In this document: positions 49,006 through 60,320 of the stretch, piece after piece
Position numbering within the stretch: position 1 is the first letter of the stretch
Layout of the letters: the number at the start of each line of letters is the position of its first letter
Source: Chamaecrista fasciculata
Taxonomy: Eukaryota; Streptophyta; Magnoliopsida; Fabales; Fabaceae
DNA length: 64,000 nt
Direction of reading: 5' to 3'
NCBI GenBank assembly: GCA_003254925.1
Contig: QANZ01026049.1
Location: 142,782 to 206,781 of the forward strand
Notes under the pieces: model-generated
Database searches by the model: none
Seen by the model: only the letters and a program-made list of their open reading frames with translations
Told to the model about the DNA's origin: nothing
Position numbers and translations under genes: made by a program

Positions 49006-50744
49006 TGTTAGGTAGTTGATTGAAAATGGTAATAGAGAAAGATTTGTAAAGATTCTAATCTTATTTGATTAAGATTTGGGAAAATCTTGTGTAATCTTTT
49101 CCTGACTTGTACTTCAGTTAGTTACTATATATTTGGGGATTAGCATCTTTAGTGGTTAAGGAAGTTACTTAGTGATCAAGGGTTTAGGATGCTTATAAAT
49201 ATATTAGTAGTTAGCTGAGGAGATGCACCAAGTCAAGACACTTTAAGCATTGTATTTGACTTTGAAATTCCTTCTTCTCTTGTATTTGTATAGTGTGGAA
49301 GGTGTAGTTAAATTGTTGCTTTGTGAGAGTGTAGGTGTACTTGGGTCTTTGGTTATCTTTTGACAACGGTCGTGGGTTTTTTCCCGGTTTGGGTTTCCCA
49401 TGTTAATTCCTCTTGTGTTGTGATTGTGTTTCTTCATCTTATTTTTCTGGTTATTCTCAAGGGGGAAAAATTATATTTATTTTTATAAATATTATTATTT
49501 TTCCCAACAAGTGGTATCAGAGCCTATGGTTCGGTAGAGTAATTTTTGAGTAAATTATTATGTTTTTCTTGAGAATTGTTTTGGTTGTTTGGTTATTGCT
49601 AGGTTGCAATGGTGAAAGTTTCAAGCGCCGGTGTATAGAAGTTTGATGGAATGATCAATTTTGGCTTGTGGCAAGTGCAAGTCAAGGATGTATTGATACA
49701 ATTGGGTTACACAAGTGGAATTGTCAAAAGTTGGGCATGTAAAGAAAAATTGTCCAGGAGGAGCAAGTTTGGCAAAAAGCTCCGAGGTAGACACTAACCA
49801 AGTCTCTCTCGTTATAGGGGAGGATGATCTTTGTTTGAAGATTGTGTGAAGCATCCTCATGGTATTTTCGCGTTATCATGGAAGAGAATGAGTTGCTGTT
49901 AGCGGGTCCACAGTTGCACATGGGCATTGGTTGGCATTGATGCAAGATGTGTGGTGGAGTTATGTCGATGGTTGAGGAACTTCCATGGAGAGCCAACATG
50001 GAAGGAACACCATAAAGTCTCAACAAGGTTTTTCGACATGTGCCGAGGTGAAATTCTTAGAATTGGTTTATTCTAAGTGAACACACTTTTATGGTGGAGT
50101 GTGATAGTTCTTGGTTTAAGAACTATGATTGTCGGTGTTGACAAAGAAGATGTGGTTATTTTCAATCAGGTGGAGATTTATTAGGTAGCTGATTGAAAAT
50201 GGTAATAGGGAAAGATTTGTAAAGATTCTAATCTTATTTAAGATTTGGGAAAATCTTGTGTAATCTTTTCCTGACTTGTAATTCAGTTAGTTACCATATA
50301 TTTGGGGATTAACATCTTTAGTGGTTAAGGAAGTTACTTAGTGATCAAGTAATTCCTTTATGACTAGGGTTTGGGATGCTTATAAATATATTAGTAGTTA
50401 GCTGAGGAGATGCACCAAGTCAAGACACTTTAAGCATTGTATTTGACTTTGAAATTCCTTCTTCTCTTGTATTTGTAGAGTGTGAAAGGTGTAGTTAAAT
50501 TGTTGCTTTGTGAGAGTGTGAGTGTACTTGGGGTCAGGGTTGAAAGAATATTGTGTGATGTAACAATTTTCATATAGTATTTTTCTCTGGTTGTCTTTTG
50601 GCAACGGTCGTGGGTTTTTTCCCGATTTGGGTTTCCCACGTTAATTCCTCTTGTGTTGTGATTATGTTTCTTCATCTTATTTTTCTGATTATTCTCAAGG
50701 GAAAAGATTATATTTATTTTTATAAATATTATTATTTTTCCCGA
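49006..50744 (+). mobile_element. Short LTR element without pol
   Basis: LTRs at 49006-49509 and 50179-50744 flank a 670-bp interior. The first LTR ends CCCAACA and is followed by AGTGGTATCAGAGCC (tRNA-Met primer site). The interior has no intact gag or pol; one stretch near 49720-49790 recalls a zinc-knuckle gag end (KVGHVKKNCPGG in one frame). The second LTR has altered ends (TATTAGG, CCCGAC). It sits inside the old Copia element; the bases GACCCCAAATG occur on both sides, at 48961 and 50743. Confidence 0.75.
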
Positions 50745-50935
50745 CCCCAAATGGAAATATGAACCAATTCAAAACAATTCTCAGCTCGTGAAATACTAGA
50801 ATCAAATGACAATTGAGTTTGTTTAACCTCATGACATACAATACAAACATCATTAGAACAGCGTTTTGAATGATCTTGCTCAGAAAATAGCAAAAATGAA
50901 CTAGTTTAATGCTAACCAGAAGTAATCAGTAATTC

Positions 50936-51528
50936 TCATTTAGTTTAGCCATTTTACATAGAACGTGTACTTAATAATTTTTTATGCTGCAAAACGATTC
51001 AATTAAAATTTTCTATTTCTGAACAGGTACTGCTTCTCATTTAGTTTAGCCATTTTACATAGAACGTGTACTTAATTTTTTATGCTACAAAATGATTCAA
51101 TTAAACTTTTAATACTCACAAAGAGATGCTTGAGACAACTTTTCAATCTTGATTTGGCTCTTCAAAATTCAAAGTGACCTCCCACTTAAAGTAAAATGTA
51201 TGTTCGTGTCTGGGTGTAGTGGTCGGCTGAAAGAAATCATTTACAATTCCATTTTTATGAATTAATAAAAATCCTTATCTGTGTGCGTGTGTATATTTTT
51301 TTATATATAATTTAAATCTTTAGAGTGGAACCAAATTTGAAGTTATTGCTGCGTACAGTTGACTATAGATGATTTCTACACTATTCAGTGATATGATGGT
51401 AAAATAGTGTGCACGCAGTTGACTATAATGGGAACCAATAATTCCACACCATCATAATCTTCCTGTTCATTTTTTTGGCCGATTTTACCAAGGTCTAACT
51501 TCATATAATGAGAGCTTGATTTTATTTT
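50936..51528. other. Intergenic, no gene seen
   Basis: Includes a direct repeat of about 70 bases (CTCATTTAGTTTAGCCATTT at 50937 and again at 51033). AT-rich, no exon. Confidence 0.45.
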
Positions 51529-51898
51529 GGGCAAAAACATTAATTTCATACTCAAACTTTATATTATTTATCAATTTCGTTCCGATCTTTTTTAATTGTC
51601 AATTTTGTTCTCAATGTTTAATATATTCGTCAATCTTGTCCTTTGATAAATTTCTTTCAATAAATTAACAAAAGATTATCCTATTTTTCAATTTGAGTTA
51701 AGATTTGAAATTTTTTTTTCTATCAATTTTACATTACATGTTATTAACTACATAGATTCTGTCGTTAATATTTGGCTAAAGTAAGAGCAAAAGATAAAAT
51801 TGAAAAAAATGTAAAATATTGGAGACAAAATTGACTGTAAAAAAAGATTGGGAGACGAATTTACAGTAAAGTTTGATGGCAAAATTAGTAGTTTTGCC
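51529..51898. mobile_element. Mutator-like MITE
   Basis: GGCAAAAACATTAATTT and the inverted AAATTAGTAGTTTTGCC form the ends. The flanks TTGATTTTATTTT and TTGATTTTATTTG suggest a target duplication of about 10-12 bp. Confidence 0.65.
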
Positions 51899-52480
51899 TT
51901 GATTTTATTTGTCGACGGTATTAAATAAATAGCGAAAGAACTTGTTAAAAATAACTTTTAACTTCAATTTTATCGTATTTAAATTTGAAATGGGAGAGAT
52001 GAGTTTATATTTAGTAGTTATAGACCAATTGTAGAATCAATCAAAAAAACACTAAGAATTAAAACGAAACTGTAAGAAAATATTAAGGATTAAAGTAAAA
52101 CAAAAAATTATTAGGAACTAAAACAAAATTTGAGATAAATATTAGTCAAAATAGAATTTTGACCAATTATTTTATATTTGCGTTTAAGTTTCTCTTCGGG
52201 TTGTATATCCTTCTCCATTATTTTAAAAAGGTTTGAAGTTAAAGAAAGTATTAAAATTAGTTTATAGACAATACTAATATTTTTTGTTGAAAAAAGGATA
52301 ATAGTGTTGGGCTTGGTCACTCCAAGTGAAGGCCCATTCTCAACTTCAGCCCAAAGTCCATCTCACCAGCTAGGGTTTCATTTTTTCTGTGGAGTGATAT
52401 GGAGAGCAAGCCAAGCAAATGGTGGAGAGTAAGAAAAACGCATAGTGAGAGAGAGAGAAAACCTAGAAACTGTTTTTCTC
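51899..52480. other. Intergenic, no gene seen
   Basis: AT-rich sequence with poly-A tracts, then a GA-repeat (about 52446-52459). No supported feature. Confidence 0.4.
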
Positions 52481-52487
52481 TGGCATC

Positions 52488-52790
52488 ACTTCCGGCGAAA
52501 TCCAACGGTGCAACCTTCTCCGATCAAGCTGAAATTTGGAGTGTATGTTCTTGACATTCTAGTCTTGATATCCTACTGTCAGTTTTTCGATTGGAGCTTT
52601 GGTTTGGTAGAAACGGATTTTTGAAGTTCAAGAAGCGTCCTATTTAGACTTCCTGAACGACGTCCATTGCCGGAAAAATCCAACGGTGAGATCTTCTCCG
52701 ATTGAGCTGAACTTTTGAGCTTATGTTTCGGACATCCTGTTCTTTATATCCTACGGTCAGTTTTTGGATTGGAGATGATTTAGGTATTCC
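52488..52790 (+). repeat. Two imperfect tandem units of about 180 bp
   Basis: AATCCAACGGTG..TTCTCCGAT..GAGCTGAA and TATCCTAC(T/G)GTCAGTTTTT occur twice in the same order. This looks like the leader of a retroelement or a transcribed repeat. The sequence on to 53060 has no protein frame I recognise. Confidence 0.55.
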
Positions 52791-53067
52791 GATTGAGTCT
52801 TGAACTTCTGCTCTGTTTTTTTGCGTTTTCCTTGTTGTCTCAACTTTATTTCTGCTTGAAGATTTGGGTATTTGTTGGAGGAAGCTTGTATGAGTTGAAT
52901 ATATTGTTTTAGGGTCTGTTGAGAGAATATTGCCCTAGATATATTTTGTAGGCTCAATTTGTTAGTGCTTCTTTTACCCAAATTTTGTAAGACAATGTCT
53001 TTACCTCTTTTGTGAGTTGTGAGAGGTTGTATAGTTGTATTCTTTGATTGATGCAATAATACTAGTT

Positions 53068-54710
53068 TTTTTTTTTAAACAAAGGACAAGGCCTAAATTA
53101 CAGAAAACAGAAGAAACCAAAAAGAAAATCAGCAATGGACGGAAAGATAGCCGTCAAGTGGAATGGGTTGGGGCACTCCATCAGCTGCCAGCGATGATTC
53201 TCTTGTTTAGCAATATTCTTGATGTCGAGCATTAGGAGTTCTTGTTCATAGTTCATGGCGGTAGGCTTATCCTTGTTGAACAAGGGTTTAGGGAATAGAA
53301 TGGTGATGTCCTGGACACCCTTGGAAGCAAGAATTTCGAGAGTCCGTCGGATTCCTACAAGTGCAGTGTTGAGGATAGGTTTGGAGGAAGTTTCACAGAG
53401 ATAGGAGTCTAGTACCGGAAGGTTCCTGTCAAAATGGAAGAAACCCGCAATGTTTTTCTGTTTCTGTTTATTTTTATGCCAGGCACAAAAGTAACTGGTA
53501 TTAGGGGAATGCTGGATCTGGATAGGAGTTCTCGGAGCATTTCTGACGGCTTTTGAGAGGTACCCGGGAAGAATGGTCGCTTGGTTACTATATGCCTGGA
53601 AGTCATGCCTACTTTTGATAATATCCTCGTGTTTTGCTGTTGCGCCTTGGAAGCGTACTTTGTTCCTGTGGTTGTATATTAACCATGCAAAGGTGAGGAC
53701 GTTCATAAACAGCTGTTGGTCGAGGTTGTCTTGACATACACTTGAGAACAGCGAGGTGAGCCAGTTTTTGAAACCAAGGTGCAAGAGGGAGTCGCTTTTG
53801 ATAGCCATCGGAGAACCAAACCATGCCGCTCTAGAAAGTGGGCAGGCTAGAAAGAGGTGGTTGTCATCTTCTACAGAGTGGCAGCCAAAGGCGCAACTCC
53901 CATCGATGTTAAAGTGTTTCTTCAATAGGTTATCCCCCAGCGGGAGAGCATTATGTATGCATTTCCATCCAAAAAGCTTCACTTTAGGCAAACCCGGGGT
54001 TTTCCAGAATAGTTTCCAGGGGAAGTTTGTTTGGGAACCAGACTGGTTGTTAAACTCAAGTGCATAAGCATCTTTGACAGAGTACCGCCCCCTGGTATTC
54101 TTTGTCCAAACAATCCTATCGTCAATCCCCGTGTGGGAGGTTGGCATGGTAAGGATTTGGTTGGACAAGTCATCATCATAAATGCTTTGAACCACAGTAT
54201 TGTCCCAGTCACCATTTGGTCCAATGAGCTGGGCTACCATGCTAATGATTCCCGTGTTGTGTGACGGGGGGAACCACAGCGGGTCTTGTAAGGAAATACT
54301 TCTACCATTGCCAACTCTCCAAGCACAGTCACAAAGGACTTCATTAATCTTCTTACAGATTGGTCTTGCCAAAGGCGAAGCCTGAGTGTTACCAAAAGAG
54401 ACGCTCCCATTTCTGGTTTTCTGGTACTTAGCATGATAAACTTTGGAGAGAAGGCAGTTCCTGTCGTAAATTATTCGCCAAGCTTGTCTGCCTAACATAG
54501 CATTGTTGAAAGCACTCATCCGTTTGATACCAAGTCCCCCCATATCAATTGGGAGGCAGATGGAGTTCCAAGCCTTCATGTGAGGGGTCTTACTTCCAGT
54601 ATGGTTTCCCCAGAAGAAGTTGTTGAGGAGTGAGTCACATCTGTTGGCCTCCTTATCTGTGAGTTTGAAGTAAGACAGGTGGTACAGCGGAGTAGAGGAT
54701 AGTTAGACAT
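53068..54710 (-). pseudogene. 3' fragment of a LINE (RT thumb, zf-RVT and RNase H-like region)
   Basis: The minus frame is open from about 54675 to the stop at 53098. It holds the RT end (NNFFWGNHTG, then DMGGLGIKRM), a zf-RVT domain (KVKLFGWKCIHNALP, LLKKH, CAFGC, DDNHLFLACPLSRAAW) and a worn RNase H-like end. An A tract on the minus strand (T run at 53068-53078) closes the 3' end. The endonuclease and catalytic RT parts are absent, so it is 5'-truncated, as is usual for LINE insertions. The open frame of 490 residues suggests it is fairly young. Confidence 0.85.
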
Positions 54711-55140
54711 TGTTATTTGAATCCTTGGGCAATTGGGCGAAAGTATTGTATTCCATTTTCTGTTTTGGAATTGTTTAGTGGTTTGTAGCTTTACCGACAT
54801 TTCCGCTTCTGCTGCGCCGCCGCCAACCACGCTTCCGCCCGTCAAATAGTCATATATATTTTATTTTTTGGTGATAGATAATAGTCATGTTTTAACGATA
54901 AACAAATTATGAAAAGTTACATTTAAATTTGGAACCATCTGTAAGTAGTTGTAAAAATTTAAAACAATTAAGAGACGTTATTATGCCGTATTATCATTTA
55001 ATAATGGTAATTCATTTATTGCTTGAAACTATTTATATGTTGAGTCGTTGATTGGATAACATTCCCTTGTTAAAACTTAAAAGTTGTTTAATTCTCCTAA
55101 AAAAAACTTATTTAGTTCTTTACAATTTTTTACTTTTATA
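54711..55140. other. Intergenic, no gene seen
   Basis: A short GC-rich piece (54790-54845, GCCGCCGCC-like) is followed by AT-rich DNA. The rest of the LINE target duplication could not be found. Confidence 0.4.
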
Positions 55141-55150
55141 TAATTTATTT

Positions 55151-56544
55151 GAGTAAACTAGTATTTTGGTCCTTGAATTTTGCAGGCGCTGGCAGTTTGG
55201 TCCTTGGATTTATGAAATTGTACAACCTGATCCTTAAATTATGCTGACTCGTTGCAAAATGGTCATTCTGTCACCCAGCCGTTTTAAAAAAGTTGATGTG
55301 ACACGTTTGGTGGGTGACATGAGCCATTAATTGCTGACGTGGCTCGTTAACTGCCACGTAAGCACCGATTAAGTTGAAAACAAAAAAAAAGGTGCCACAT
55401 ATGCAATTTTTGTCAAATCAATATAAGAATTAAAAAAAAAAAGACACTCTCTTGCAATTTGGTCCCTGTGTTTTATTTTATTAAATCGGAATTAAAAATA
55501 AAACATTTTGGTCCCTAAATCCTAAGTTGATATGCAGGGACTAAATTGAAATAAAAAAAAAAGTTTGAAAACTAAACACTAAACCTAAAAGAAAGAACCC
55601 CTAAAACACTAGCCATCTCCAACACTAAATTTTACAAGGACTAAATAGTACAGAAAGGGAAACGTATTTATATAATCTGAGAACTTGTTTGTACAATTAT
55701 ACAAAACAAATTGTTCTGTATTCATCTCTTCTTCTCCTTCCCACTATGGCCAATTTGAGTATCACAAACAAGCAATACTAACTATAAAACAGTCAGCAAA
55801 TACTAACAAAATAATTACAATATGAACTAAAAGCCTATTCATTCTTCTCACTTCTCCTTCAGACATCACATATTGGGAAATACTTTCCAAAACTCAAATC
55901 TCCCCCTTCGTTGGTTTTTGCTCTTCAATCGTTCTATGCATCTTCGCCTCCAATCAACGTTCCCCCTCTGATTTGTGTTTTCAAATGTCAGAGTATGGCG
56001 AGTTTAAGGTTTGAGGTGTAAAAATTTGGTAGGGTTTTCGATTTATGAGAGTTTATGATTCAAAGTGGAGTCATGGATTCAAAGGGTTTGGTGTGGAAAG
56101 TTCAATGGTGTGCAGATTTTGTGGGTTTGAGGGTTTGATTCTTAGGGTTTCATGGTGGGGGAGGGTTTAATGTTTTAGGGTTTAGGGACCAAGATGTTTT
56201 TTTAATTCTGATTTAATAAAATAAAACGCATGGACCAAATGCAAGAGAGTGCGTTTTTTTTTATTATTATTCTTATGCTAATTTGGCGAAAATTGCATAT
56301 GTGGCACATTTTTTTTTACTATTTAACCGGTGCTGACGTGGTAGTTAACGTGTAACGTCATTACTTAATGGTTCAATTAAGCCCAGTTATGTGCCACATC
56401 ATCTTTTTTGGCATGGCTGTGTGACGGAAGGACCATTTTGCAGCGAGTTTGCATAATTCAGAGATCGGGTTGTACAATTTCATAAATCCAATGACCAAAC
56501 TACTAGCGCTTGTAAAATTCAGGGACCAAAATGCTAGTTTACTC
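55151..56544. mobile_element. Mutator-like element with GAGTAAACTAG ends
   Basis: Starts GAGTAAACTAGTATTTTGG and ends CCAAAATGCTAGTTTACTC. Flanks TAATTTATTT (55141-55150) and TTATTTATTT (56545-56554) match in 9 of 10. Inverted arms reach several hundred bases (CCACATATGCAATTTT / AAAATTGCATATGTGG). The centre has no transposase; 55610-56150 may be captured DNA of unknown origin. The ends resemble the MITEs at 4600 and 6026. Confidence 0.82.
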
Positions 56545-56591
56545 TTATTTATTTTGCTTCAAAATATAAATTCAATCCATTTTGCATTTTT

Positions 56592-57071
56592 GGGTAAACT
56601 ACACTTGGTATCCTGTGGTTTGACCTCAGGTACCTTGTGGTTTAGAACGTGACACTTTGGTACCTTGAGATTTCCATTGTTAGCCTTTAGTATCATGAAC
56701 AATTTTTTTCATTAGTTTTGGAAAGGATTTGGCACATGGCCTGCACGTGGATTCACTAAAATTTAATTTTGTCCAACATTTTGCCACAACAAAGATCAAA
56801 CATTGCTTTTCGAAACCTAGCTTTGAATTCTCTAAAAACTTTCTCAACATCCAAATACAAAGCTAGGTTTTGAAAAGCAGTATTTGATCTTTGTTATGGC
56901 AAAATATTGAACAAAATTGAGTTTTAATGAGTCCATGTGCAGGTCACGTGCCAAATTTCATTCAAAACTAACGAAAAAATTGTTCAGGGGTACCAAAGAG
57001 GTAACAATAGAGACCTCAGGGTATCAAAGTATCATGTTTTAAACCACATGATACCAACGTATAATTTACTC
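56592..57071. mobile_element. Hairpin MITE (near-complete inverted repeat)
   Basis: The two halves are close reverse complements over about 230 bp (for example AACAAAGATCAAACATTGC against GCAGTATTTGATCTTTGTT). A transcript would fold into one long hairpin. Flanks TTGCATTTTT and TAATATTTTT agree in 7 of 10. Confidence 0.78.
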
Positions 57072-57117
57072 TAATATTTTTAAAAGAAGGCCATTCTGTT
57101 GGATTATTAGGTGTGAG

Positions 57118-58403
57118 CAGGGTTATTAAAACCGGACCGAACCGGCCGATTGAACCGGGAACCGGCCATTAGGCTGGTCCGAGTCGTCTTAATAACCGGC
57201 CAAAGCAGAGAATCGGACTGAACCGGCCAAAAACCGGTGAAACTGGCCTGAACCGGTCCTGATTTATTTTTTTATTTTCTTTTTTCTTTTTTGATTTTTT
57301 TGGTCTTTTTTTTTTTATAATTATGGGTCAAATCTTAGAGAATGTTAATTATGANGATTTTTTTGGTTTTTTTTTTTATAATTATGGGTCAAATCTTAGA
57401 GAATGTTGATTATGAAGTTCTGGAAATTGCACGCGCTCTTGGAGCCATCCTTGGTGAAGTGCTGGACGTTGACTGGGCCCCAACTATTCCTCGTAACCTT
57501 AGATTCATGCGGATTCGAGTTCGACTCCCTATCCATCAACCGCTCCTTATGGGTTTTGTCCTAAGATCCGACAATAATCGCATGATGTGGATACAGTGTA
57601 GATATGAACGCATTTACAGGTTGTGTCTTGGCTGCGGAAAGATAGGCCACACCTTCTCTGTTTGTACGTGGTCTGACCCGCGAAGAGCTTATGTGCTGTA
57701 CGACCAAATGCAGATCATTAATCAATTTATGGGCCTGGAGACTGGCTACATGGTTTCTCGATTCCACTTTGTTAATGAGGCGCGGGCTTTCAACAATAAT
57801 GCTAACAGACAGACCACACGTATCACCCGAAGCTTACTTGCTCATGAAGTGGTTTTAAGACCACTTAGACAACCTCTTTTAGATTAGGGTAAATTGCAGT
57901 TTGGTACCCTGTGGTTAGGGGCGATTCCACTTTGGTACCCTGAAAGAAAAATTTTTGCAGTTTGGTGCCCCATGGTTTGCTCTGTTAGCGAATTGGTCCC
58001 CTGTGCTTTATTTCTGTTAGGATTTAACGGAAAATGTGATTGTGACCACGTTAAAATGTCAAAAACCTCCCAACAAGTCTTCTCTTATGTGTTTAAGTCC
58101 TTTTCCTTTACTAAAAGGGATCAAAACATAAAGAAAACAGAAACTAAAGAGTACATTATATGATTTTACTGTTGAGTTGAAATTAATTATAAAAGGGTCT
58201 TTAGAATTCTAATATTACATAATTTTCTCCTTTTCATAAGATTTCTTTTGAATAGGTCCTGATTTAATTACACTTTAATCCCAAAAGTTTATGATCTTTA
58301 TCAAAATAGTCCTTAGAACCTCAAAAGACAAATGAGCATNACCATTGAACCTTGAACCTCTCCTTCGGCCGGTTTAATAACCGGTCCGGTTTTAATAACC
58401 TTG
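57118..58403. mobile_element. hAT element carrying a LINE ORF1 piece
   Basis: Starts CAGGGTTATTAAAACCGG and ends CCGGTTTTAATAACCTTG, with a perfect 8-bp duplication GGTGTGAG (57110-57117 and 58404-58411). No transposase; the centre carries the pseudogene below and, from 57890, a GGTACCCTGTGGTT-type MITE-like piece. Confidence 0.86.
57373..57887 (+). pseudogene. Zinc-knuckle (DUF4283-type) LINE ORF1 fragment
   Basis: The frame contains ALGAILGEVLDVDWAPTIPR, FMRIRVRLPIHQPL and the zinc knuckle CLGCGKIGHTFSVC (CX2CX4HX4C), as in plant LINE ORF1/DUF4283-zf-CCHC proteins. The N-terminal half of the domain is absent. Upstream, about 55 bases occur twice around a single N (57355), so the true left border is uncertain. 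Enclosed in a hAT element. Confidence 0.75.
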
Positions 58404-58411
58404 GGTGTGAG

Positions 58412-58694
58412 TCTTTAGTTACTTGTTGGCTAATTATAATAGGAGAGTTTATTATTTAGTGATGGAGAGTTGATCGCTAAACCTGCTATATACACTAGGG
58501 GTGTACATATGGTCTAGTGGCCGAATGGCCGAATTCTAACTTTGAATGTCTTGGACTTGACTTGAACCAAAATATATACTTTTTATTTATTTTATTTTTT
58601 TTACTATATATATTTATATTTTTGTTTTAAATATTTTTTTATCTAAAATATTCATTTTTTACTGGACCCAAACTCAACATTTAAAATTTATGGG
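58412..58694. other. Intergenic, no gene seen
   Basis: AT-rich, no supported feature. Confidence 0.4.
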
Positions 58695-58699
58695 TATTC

Positions 58700-58870
58700 A
58701 TTCCTAGGCCAAGGCATGTCTCCAAGCTCTATGAACGCTTATAAAGGTACTTACTGATCGTCTACCAACAAGACCTTCACTTCGGCAGTAGAAATCGAAC
58801 TCATGATCTTGTGGATTATGAGTTGACTCTTTACTAACTGGGTCGACCTTTGTTGGATCGAATATGAATA
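58700..58870 (-). mobile_element. tRNA-derived SINE, minus strand
   Basis: On the minus strand an A-box-like GACCCAGTTAGTAAAG and a B-box-like GAGTTCGATTTC follow each other at SINE spacing. Boundaries are approximate and no target duplication was found. Confidence 0.5.
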
Positions 58871-59180
58871 TTTTAATCATCCCTAAATATATTAACTATC
58901 TGTTCATTTCAAATAAAATATAGAAAGTTGAAATAACATCGGTCCCCACTCAATGTTTAATATTCAATATTGGACAAATATCAAATTGATCCCTATATTT
59001 GGATAAGAATTATTTAGTTTTTCAAGAAAAGAAAAAGGAGTATATTAGAGATGGTTTGTGTCCGGGTCCGATTGGACCCAAATCCTACATTTCTGGTCGC
59101 AGCCTCACATGAACCGAGCAGTCCAGCCCAAGGGCCCACTTATTAGGTTCATCCAGAAATCAACATCAAGATCCTTCCTT

Positions 59181-59188
59181 TATAAGTA
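59181..59188 (+). promoter_or_regulatory. TATA box of the Caprin-like gene
   Basis: TATAAGTA, followed about 30 bases later by a CA/CT-rich start region (ACACTACACTACTCACTCTC), a common plant leader pattern. Confidence 0.5.
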
Positions 59189-59249
59189 ACACTCCAAGAG
59201 TACACAACACTACACTACTCACTCTCTCAGTCTCACACCCCCACCCTCC

Positions 59250-59250
59250 T

Positions 59251-59281
<31 letters not shown>

Positions 59282-59283
59282 CC
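59250..59283 (+). repeat. CCG trinucleotide repeat in the 5' leader
   Basis: About eleven CCG/GCC units in the presumed 5' untranslated region of the Caprin-like gene. Such tracts vary in length between individuals. Confidence 0.85.
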
Positions 59284-59374
59284 GATCCTTTTCTCTCGTT
59301 TCCGGCGAGGCACCTTCCGGTGCTCATCGTATTAACCCAAACAAACTAAGTAAATTCTTTGTGGGGTTTTCGTA

Positions 59375-60320
59375 ATGGCGGCTACTGCAGCCTCTGACAT
59401 TGCCGAAGGCCCTGTTCTCAGCCTTATCAACAAACGCATCCGTGCCCTTCGCAAGAAATCCAATCGTATTCTCCAGATGGAAGAATCCATTGCTCAAGGT
59501 AAACCAATCAACAAAGAACAAGAAGAAGTCCTTCGTTCAAAACCCTCCGTCATCGCTCTCATCGACGAACTCGAGAAATTGCGTCAACCCCTTTCTTCTG
59601 CTGTCAAGGAAGAAGTTGACCTAGCTCTTCAAAATCAAAACCACCATATCTCTCTCGAACCCACCCAGAAAAAACCTAACGACCACGACGACAACGACTT
59701 TAATAATAATCCCACTGTGGAAGATCTTCTTAATCTTCTCTACTTTGGGTCGTTGTTCGATGTGAAGTCCCAGAATGATTTCACTTCGACCATGTTGACT
59801 AGGACCCATGAGCGAGGATGTTGCTTGACCTATGATTATGTAACCGACGACGCAACCGATCTGCTTGGAGAGAAAGATTTGGATTTAATTTCTACGCTCG
59901 GTGGTCTCTTGATCTCGCGGCCTGCGGATTCGAGTTTATCCCACAAGAACGCCTTGCAGCGATGTGTAGAACATGCGAAACTGTGGCTTGCGAAGGCTGA
60001 CCAGCCCATTGAGTCCAATGCTGATGTTACATGTAATTTTTCTTTTTAAACAAGTATTTTCAAATTTACTGTCTTTGCCTTTTTAATTTGCTGATTTCTG
60101 TTTTCTGAGCATGTTTATAGATGCTGGTTTGAGGGAGAGGTTGAATAAGATTATGTCTTCGGAATACTTCACCACCACGCCTGAGATGAAAGCCACAGTT
60201 GAAGTTGCTGCAGCTGCTGCTGGAAATTATACTTCTTTTCCGGTGCCAGTACACGGCTCCATTCTTCCTGCTTCAGTTCCAGTCGATGTGGAAGGTTCAG
60301 TATCGCAGTCTCCAGAGAAG
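59375..60320 (+). CDS. Caprin-like RNA-associated protein, N-terminal part
   Basis: The ATG at 59375 starts exon 1 (to 60032). Exon 2 is 60121-60320, joined in phase through a tyrosine codon, giving 286 codons. Residues about 13-75 (GPVLSLINKRIRALRKKSNR, INKEQEEVL) resemble the coiled-coil homology region of animal Caprin-1, a cytoplasmic RNA-granule protein. A second helical part (about 112-240; VEDLLNLLYFGSLFD, then LRERLNKIMSSEYF) resembles the dimerisation part. A donor GTATAT at 60321 shows that the protein continues, but I could not find the next exon before 64000. Function in plants is inferred. Exon 1 has a broken copy at 43623. Confidence 0.75.

Larger units (their letters stand above)
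45530..50935 (-). pseudogene. Old minus-strand Copia element, heavily broken
   Basis: Pieces in minus-strand order: GAG-pre-integrase end near 50760-50930, integrase core near 48580-48960 (TYTPQQNG, DFWGEA), linker and RT start near 47640-47860 (VKEPSYAEAKQF), then RT continuing at 45730-45902 (AIGCKWAFKIKLKVDGSI). Frameshifts and stops are frequent. It is interrupted by a hAT element within the RT region, a solo LTR and an LTR element. LTRs of this Copia were not found. Confidence 0.8.

Noticed and set aside
52317..52505. Small minus-strand gene with LSLSLCVFL hydrophobic stretch
   Set aside because: The hydrophobic run comes from a GA/CT simple repeat; no homologue recognised.
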